This document shows, in pieces, positions 59,574 to 64,000 of a stretch of DNA of 64,000 bases. This stretch comes from Pseudomonas viridiflava (GTDB lineage Bacteria; Pseudomonadota; Gammaproteobacteria; Pseudomonadales; Pseudomonadaceae): assembly GCF_003702045.1 (NCBI RefSeq), contig NZ_RBTP01000033.1, positions 1 through 64,000 of the forward strand. Reading direction: 5' to 3'. The translations under genes were made by a program, and so were the position numbers. Position 1 is the stretch's first letter, and every line of letters begins with the position of its first letter. The notes below the pieces were generated by a model. That model was not told where the DNA came from and searched no databases. It saw only the letters and a program-made list of their open reading frames with translations.

Positions 59574-59615
59574 CACGCTCCGCGTGGGCAAGCAGCCCGG
59601 GACGCTCCGCGTCCC
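59574..59615. repeat. Pair of REP palindromes
   Basis: Two neighbouring hairpins: CACGC-TCC-GCGTG (59574-59586) and GGGACGC-TCC-GCGTCCC (59599-59615), both with loop TCC and built on the ACGCTCCGCGT core I recall as frequent in P. syringae REP sequences. They lie in the 222-bp gap between mnmC and the ABC operon. Confidence 0.7.
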
Positions 59616-59727
59616 AATTGGCACAGACTGTGGATTCATTGAGCCAGGCGCTCGACTCACGTCAATTGGCGACGCACGCTCGCTCAGCCGCTATCCTTGA
59701 CTATCAGCGCAGCCAGTCGAGCCCCTC

Positions 59728-60396
59728 ATGTTGCAAGTGCGAGACGTATTCAAAAGCTACACCACCACCCAAGGCCCTTTGGCGGTATTGCGGGGTGTCG
59801 ATTTGCAGATGGAACGTGGCGACAGCCTCGCGCTGATGGGCGAATCCGGCAGTGGCAAAAGTACACTGCTGCACCTGATCGCCGGGCTTGATCAGGTCGA
59901 CTCAGGGAGCATCGACATCGCAGGCCAGCGTCTGGACCGGATGAACGAAAGCCAACTGGCGAACTGGCGGCGCACTGAAATCGGCCTGGTGTTTCAACAG
60001 TTCAACCTGATCGGCAGCCTCAAGGTTGCGGACAACCTGGCCTTTCAAGCGCGCCTGGCCGGGCGTCACGACCCTGTCTGGCAAGCGCACCTGGTCGAGC
60101 GTCTGGGGCTGGGCGCAATGCTGGAGCGCTATCCCGAGCAACTGTCCGGTGGGCAACAGCAACGCGTCGCCATCGGTCGCGCCCTCGCCTCGCGGCCGGG
60201 CCTGCTGCTGGCTGACGAGCCCACCGGCAACCTGGACGAAACCACCAGTGACGAGGTTCTGCAATTGTTGCTGGATCTGCTCAATGACAGCCCGACCACC
60301 CTGTTGATGGTCACACACAGCCCGCGCATCGCCGCAAGACTGGCGCGTAAGCAGGTGCTGCACCTGGGCCAGTTGGCGACGGAAGGTGAGTGCTGA
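59728..60396 (+). CDS. ABC transporter ATP-binding protein (LolD/MacB type)
   Basis: ATPase of 222 residues: Walker A GESGSGKSTLLHLIAGLD (about 36-53), Q-loop FQQFNLIG, signature LSGGQQQRVAIGRAL, Walker B LLLADEPTGNLD and VTHSP. These are the features of the LolD/FtsE/MacB subgroup that drives FtsX-like permeases from the cytoplasmic side. It is the first gene of a three-gene operon and overlaps or abuts the permease gene. It is not LolD itself, since the partner is a single double-length permease. Confidence 0.93.
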   Translation: MLQVRDVFKSYTTTQGPLAVLRGVDLQMERGDSLALMGESGSGKSTLLHLIAGLDQVDSGSIDIAGQRLDRMNESQLANWRRTEIGLVFQQFNLIGSLKVADNLAFQARLAGRHDPVWQAHLVERLGLGAMLERYPEQLSGGQQQRVAIGRALASRPGLLLADEPTGNLDETTSDEVLQLLLDLLNDSPTTLLMVTHSPRIAARLARKQVLHLGQLATEGEC

Positions 60397-60397
60397 A

Positions 60398-62875
60398 GTG
60401 CGAGTCTTTTACTGGACCTTACGTGCCCTGCTCAGCCACTGGCGCCGCCACCCGGTGCAGTTCTTCAGCGTCCTGACCGGGCTGTGGCTGGCGACGGCCT
60501 TGCTGACCGGCGTCCAGGCGCTCAACAGTCAGGCACGGGAAAGTTACCAGCGCGCCAGCCAATTGATCGGCGGCGAACCGCAGAGCAGCCTCGAAGCCGC
60601 TGACGGCAAGTTGTTTTCCCAGGATCTGTTCATTCAACTGCGTCGTGAAGGCTGGCCCGTGTCGCCCGTGGTGCAGGGGCGGGTCACGCTCAAAGGACAT
60701 GAAGATCGGCGCCTGCAACTGATGGGCATCGAACCCGTCACCCTGCCTGCCGGGTCTTCTTTGGCAGGCCAGACACTGGATTCGGATCGTGTTGTGGACT
60801 TCCTCACCCCGCCCGGCCGGACCTGGATCGCCCCGCAAACCCTACAGGCGTTGAACCTGCAGGAAGGTCAGCGACCGCTTACCGAGGACGGCACGCCACT
60901 GCCGCCTTTGAGGTCGACGCCAGACATGGCGCCCGGTTTACTGCTCACCGACATCGGCTTCGCTCAGCCCCTGCTGGTTGCTTCCGAACAACTGTCCCGC
61001 CTGTTGTTGCCCAAGGATTTTGCGGCGCACATGCCCCCATTGCCCGCTGCGCTGGCCGACCGGCTGGTGATCATCAAAAGCGGTGAAGAAAACAATCTGG
61101 AGCGCCTGACCGAAAGCTTTCACCTGAACCTGAATGCGTTAGGCGTGTTGTCATTCATCGTTGGGCTTTTCATTGTTCACGCAGCCATCGGCCTGGCCTT
61201 GGAGCAGCGGCGCGGCCTGTTGCGTAATCTGCGGGCTTGCGGCGTGACTGCGCGCCTGCTGATTGCCACGTTGAGCGTCGAACTGGGTGCGTTGGCGCTG
61301 CTGGGCGGCGTGCTCGGGGTGATAAGCGGTTACCTGTTGGCCAGCCTGCTGTTGCCGGATGTGGCAGCCAGCCTGCGCGGCCTGTATGGCGCCGAAGTCG
61401 CCGGGCAACTGAACCTGAGCCTCTGGTGGTGGGCCAGCGGGATAGGAGTCAGTCTGCTGGGCGCACTGCTGGCCGGTGCCAACAGCCTGATACGGGCGGC
61501 ACGCCTGCCCTTGCTGGCGCTGGCCGATGCCCAGGCATGGCAGCAAGAGCATGGACGCTGGCTACGGCGTCAGGGCTGGATCGCGTTGGCCTGCGCCGCC
61601 GTGGCTGCAGCGACGCTGCTACTGGGCAACTCCCTGTTGGCAGGTTTTGTCATGGTGTCTGCACTGCTGCTCGGCGCTGCCTTGGGACTGCCGGTGCTAT
61701 TGGATACGTTGCTGAAGGCGATGCTCCCGCGTACTCACTCGGTTACTGGGCAATGGTTCGTGGCCGACTGCAGGCAACAGCTGCCCGCCTTGAGCCTGGC
61801 GCTGATGGCGTTGCTGCTGGCGATGGCGGCCAATATCGGTGCAGGCAGCATGACCTCCGGCTTTCGAGAAACCTTCAGCAGTTGGCTGGAGCAGCGCCTG
61901 ACCGCCGAGCTGTACATCAATCCGCAAAGTCCCGCGCAAGCCGAGCCATTGCAGACGTGGTTGAGCCAGCAGAAGGAGGTCAAGGCCGTGTTACCGAACT
62001 GGCAAGTGCCGGTTCAGTTGCAGGGCTGGCCAGCCGACCTGTTTGGCGTGATCGACCACAGCACCTACCGCCAGCATTGGGAGTTACTCGATGCATCGAG
62101 CGAGCCCTGGGACCAATTGGCCAGCCAGGACACTGTCATGCTCAGCGAGCAATTGGCACGCCGGCTCAAGCTGGGATTGGGTGACAGCCTGATCATCCCG
62201 GTGCCCGCAGGTCAGTGGACGGTGCGTATCGTGGGCATTTATGCCGATTACGGGAATCCCAAGGGGCACTTACTGGTCAACGCCGGAAAGCTGCTTGCCC
62301 ATTGGCCCGACCTGACGCCTGTACGTTTCAATCTTCGGATCGCCCAAGCCGACATCGCGCCGCTGATTGCGGGCCTGCAACAGCAGTTTGCCCTGGACGA
62401 CAACCACATCATCGATCAGAGCCAGCTCAAACGCTGGTCCAATCAGGTGTTCGAGCGAACCTTCGCCGCCACTGCGGCGCTCAACAGCCTGACACTCGGC
62501 GTGGCCGCAGTGGCGCTGTTCATCAGCCTGTTGACCCAGAGCCAAAGTCGAATCGGCCAGCTCGCGCCGCTGTGGGCGATGGGCGTCAAACGAAGACAAT
62601 TGATGCTGCTCAACCTCGGCCAGACCTGGATGCTGGCGGTGCTGACGTTGCTGCTGGCACTGCCGCTGGGTATCGCGCTGGCCTGGTGCCTGAATGCCGT
62701 CATCAACGTGCAGGCCTTTGGCTGGCGACTGCCGTTGAGGGTTTTCCCGCTGCAACTGGTGCAATTGATGCTACTGGCCCTGTTGGCGACCTTGCTGGCG
62801 TCGGCCTGGCCAATGTTCAAGCTGTATAGAAGTCGTCCGAGCGACTTGCTGAGGACGTTTGCCCATGAACATTAG
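60398..62875 (+). CDS. FtsX-like ABC permease (double-length, AttFG-like)
   Basis: Inner-membrane permease of about 825 residues with two FtsX-like halves. An N-terminal membrane helix (about 15-35), a periplasmic domain (about 40-240), membrane block (about 245-370), further helices (about 405-455 and 475-495), a second periplasmic domain and a final three-helix block (about 695-815). The GTG at 60398 is preferred over the GTG at 60386 because AAGGTGAG lies 7 nt before it. It pairs with the upstream ATPase and overlaps the lipoprotein gene by 11 bp, so the three products likely act together. Confidence 0.88.
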   Translation: MRVFYWTLRALLSHWRRHPVQFFSVLTGLWLATALLTGVQALNSQARESYQRASQLIGGEPQSSLEAADGKLFSQDLFIQLRREGWPVSPVVQGRVTLKGHEDRRLQLMGIEPVTLPAGSSLAGQTLDSDRVVDFLTPPGRTWIAPQTLQALNLQEGQRPLTEDGTPLPPLRSTPDMAPGLLLTDIGFAQPLLVASEQLSRLLLPKDFAAHMPPLPAALADRLVIIKSGEENNLERLTESFHLNLNALGVLSFIVGLFIVHAAIGLALEQRRGLLRNLRACGVTARLLIATLSVELGALALLGGVLGVISGYLLASLLLPDVAASLRGLYGAEVAGQLNLSLWWWASGIGVSLLGALLAGANSLIRAARLPLLALADAQAWQQEHGRWLRRQGWIALACAAVAAATLLLGNSLLAGFVMVSALLLGAALGLPVLLDTLLKAMLPRTHSVTGQWFVADCRQQLPALSLALMALLLAMAANIGAGSMTSGFRETFSSWLEQRLTAELYINPQSPAQAEPLQTWLSQQKEVKAVLPNWQVPVQLQGWPADLFGVIDHSTYRQHWELLDASSEPWDQLASQDTVMLSEQLARRLKLGLGDSLIIPVPAGQWTVRIVGIYADYGNPKGHLLVNAGKLLAHWPDLTPVRFNLRIAQADIAPLIAGLQQQFALDDNHIIDQSQLKRWSNQVFERTFAATAALNSLTLGVAAVALFISLLTQSQSRIGQLAPLWAMGVKRRQLMLLNLGQTWMLAVLTLLLALPLGIALAWCLNAVINVQAFGWRLPLRVFPLQLVQLMLLALLATLLASAWPMFKLYRSRPSDLLRTFAHEH

Positions 62876-63941
62876 AGGGCTGCTTCTGATCGCCGCCCTG
62901 CTGCTCAGCGCCTGCGATGACAAACCCCGGCCCGACAAAGGTTTCGCGGGTCTGGGCGACACAGCGAACGCCTACACGCAGGTAACGCCGGGGCGCGTAT
63001 TTTCCTTTCCAGAGGATCATGGACAGCACCCTGGCTTTCGGATCGAATGGTGGTACATCACGGCCACGCTCAAGGACGACACTGGCAGACAGTTCGGCGT
63101 GCAATGGACCTTGTTTCGCAGCGCTTTGCAGCCCGGCATCCAGACCGGCAGCGGGTGGAACGACGGCACGATCTGGCTGGGCCATGCCGCCGCCACCTCG
63201 GCCACCGGGCATTACGTGGCCGAGCGCTACGCACGGGGCGGTGTCGGTCAGGCCAATGTGAACACGGCGCCCTTCTCTGCCTGGATCGATGACTGGTCGT
63301 TGAGCAGTGACACCGTCGCTGAAGACCCTCTGGCCAGCCTGCAATTGAAAGCCAGTGGCAAGGATTTCCGCTATCGCCTGCACCTCACGTCGAGCAAACC
63401 CGTGGTGCTACAAGGCGATCAGGGCTACAGCCAGAAATCCGAGGCTGGACAGGCGTCGTACTACTACAGCCAACCGTTTTTCAACGCTCAAGGCAGTGTG
63501 GACATAGAAGGCAAGACCTATCAGGTGGCAGGCAACGCCTGGCTGGACCGGGAATGGAGCAGCCAGCCACTGACCGCCAACCAGACCGGCTGGGACTGGT
63601 TCTCTCTGCAACTGGCAAACGGGGACAGGTTGATGCTGTACCGGATTCGTCACAAGGAAGGCGCGCCCTACGTCACAGGCAACTGGATTGGCGCCGATGG
63701 CAGCACGCGATTACTGAGCGCCAGCGAGATCAGCCTTGAACCGCTCAAGATCACCCAGATCGGCGAGCATTCAGTGCCCACGGTCTGGTCGATCAAGATC
63801 CCCGGCATGCACCTGGACATCACCAGCGAAGCGCTCAACGCCAAGGCCTGGATGGGCACCAACATTCCATATTGGGAGGGGCCGGTCACGTTCAGCGGCA
63901 GTCAAAAAGGCGTGGGGTATCTGGAGATGACAGGCTATTGA
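62865..63941 (+). CDS. Lipocalin-like (AttH/CrtC fold) lipoprotein
   Basis: Lipoprotein of 358 residues: signal MNIRGLLLIAALLLSAC with Cys17 and Asp-Asp after it (Asp at +2 suggests inner-membrane retention). The body matches the AttH/hydroxyneurosporene-synthase lipocalin fold: RIEWWYITATLKDDTG, YYYSQPF, GNAWLDREWSSQPL, GWDWFSLQLANGDRLMLYR. It follows an ATPase and an FtsX-like permease, the arrangement known as AttEFGH in other proteobacteria. The substrate is unknown. The ATG at 62865 has GAGGA upstream. It is complete before the window ends; 63942-64000 shows nothing further. Confidence 0.88.
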   Translation: MNIRGLLLIAALLLSACDDKPRPDKGFAGLGDTANAYTQVTPGRVFSFPEDHGQHPGFRIEWWYITATLKDDTGRQFGVQWTLFRSALQPGIQTGSGWNDGTIWLGHAAATSATGHYVAERYARGGVGQANVNTAPFSAWIDDWSLSSDTVAEDPLASLQLKASGKDFRYRLHLTSSKPVVLQGDQGYSQKSEAGQASYYYSQPFFNAQGSVDIEGKTYQVAGNAWLDREWSSQPLTANQTGWDWFSLQLANGDRLMLYRIRHKEGAPYVTGNWIGADGSTRLLSASEISLEPLKITQIGEHSVPTVWSIKIPGMHLDITSEALNAKAWMGTNIPYWEGPVTFSGSQKGVGYLEMTGY

Positions 63942-64000
63942 GCTGCCTCTGTCCCTTGCCCGATCAAGGCTGAAAGCACATGGCCGCAACCAGCTAAGGT

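Overview
The window reads as chromosomal core sequence of a Pseudomonas, most likely of the P. syringae group. The evidence is gene content and order: metZ-purF-cvpA-SPOR-folC-accD-trpF-truA-fimV; tatD-pilZ-holB-tmk-mltG-pabC-fabF-acpP-fabG-fabD-plsX-rpmF; rne-murB-kdsB-ycaR-lpxK-exbD-exbB-comEC. The protein wording of each gene, the two FimV-family proteins and the REP-like palindromes fit as well. There is no prophage, insertion sequence, integron, CRISPR array or secretion island. Nearly all of it is housekeeping.

Layout. 0-3 kb: the end of biosynthetic threonine dehydratase, a DUF2242 lipoprotein, and a tRNA-Val/tRNA-Asp/tRNA-Asp operon with a clear promoter and terminator. 3-16 kb (all minus strand): methionine (metZ), purine (purF), folate (folC), fatty acid (accD), tryptophan (trpF) and tRNA modification (truA) genes, then fimV and a catalytically odd aspartate-semialdehyde dehydrogenase paralogue. 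16-18.6 kb: DUF1285, a DUF4823 lipoprotein, a TetR regulator and, on the plus strand, a small RNA I identify as RgsA. 18.6-32 kb: the tatD-pilZ-holB-tmk-mltG-pabC chain, the fatty-acid cluster fabF/acpP/fabG/fabD/plsX with rpmF and yceD, then maf, sppA, a HAD phosphatase and rluC. 32-36 kb: rne (RNase E) with a leader of about 650 nt. 36.6-43 kb: murB, kdsB, ycaR, lpxK, exbD/exbB and comEC (envelope synthesis and DNA uptake). 43-49 kb: an ABC-2 exporter, a glutathione transferase, the large acyl-CoA dehydrogenase FadE and a small conserved protein. 49-57 kb: a second FimV-like protein, a MarR regulator, recQ, a YecA-family protein, a DUF454 membrane protein, a DUF6124 protein and a two-domain PPK2 kinase. 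57.5-64 kb: mnmC and a three-gene ABC ATPase/FtsX-like permease/lipocalin-like lipoprotein operon.

Compared with my memory of the P. aeruginosa PAO1 map, the window is a mosaic of conserved blocks (about PA3106-PA3116, PA2955-PA2984, PA2811-PA2817, PA3340-PA3345, PA3455) joined end to end. The genes therefore look ordinary, while the junctions and non-coding parts carry most of the interest. These are the RpoS-type RgsA promoter, the rne leader, a palindrome shared upstream of fabD and gst/fadE, a hairpin in the fimV leader, a terminator whose loop holds a -10-like element, and a repeat-rich patch between rne and murB. I did not find an obviously new multi-gene system. The best candidates for follow-up are the shared fatty-acid palindrome and the uncharacterised ABC/FtsX/lipocalin operon.
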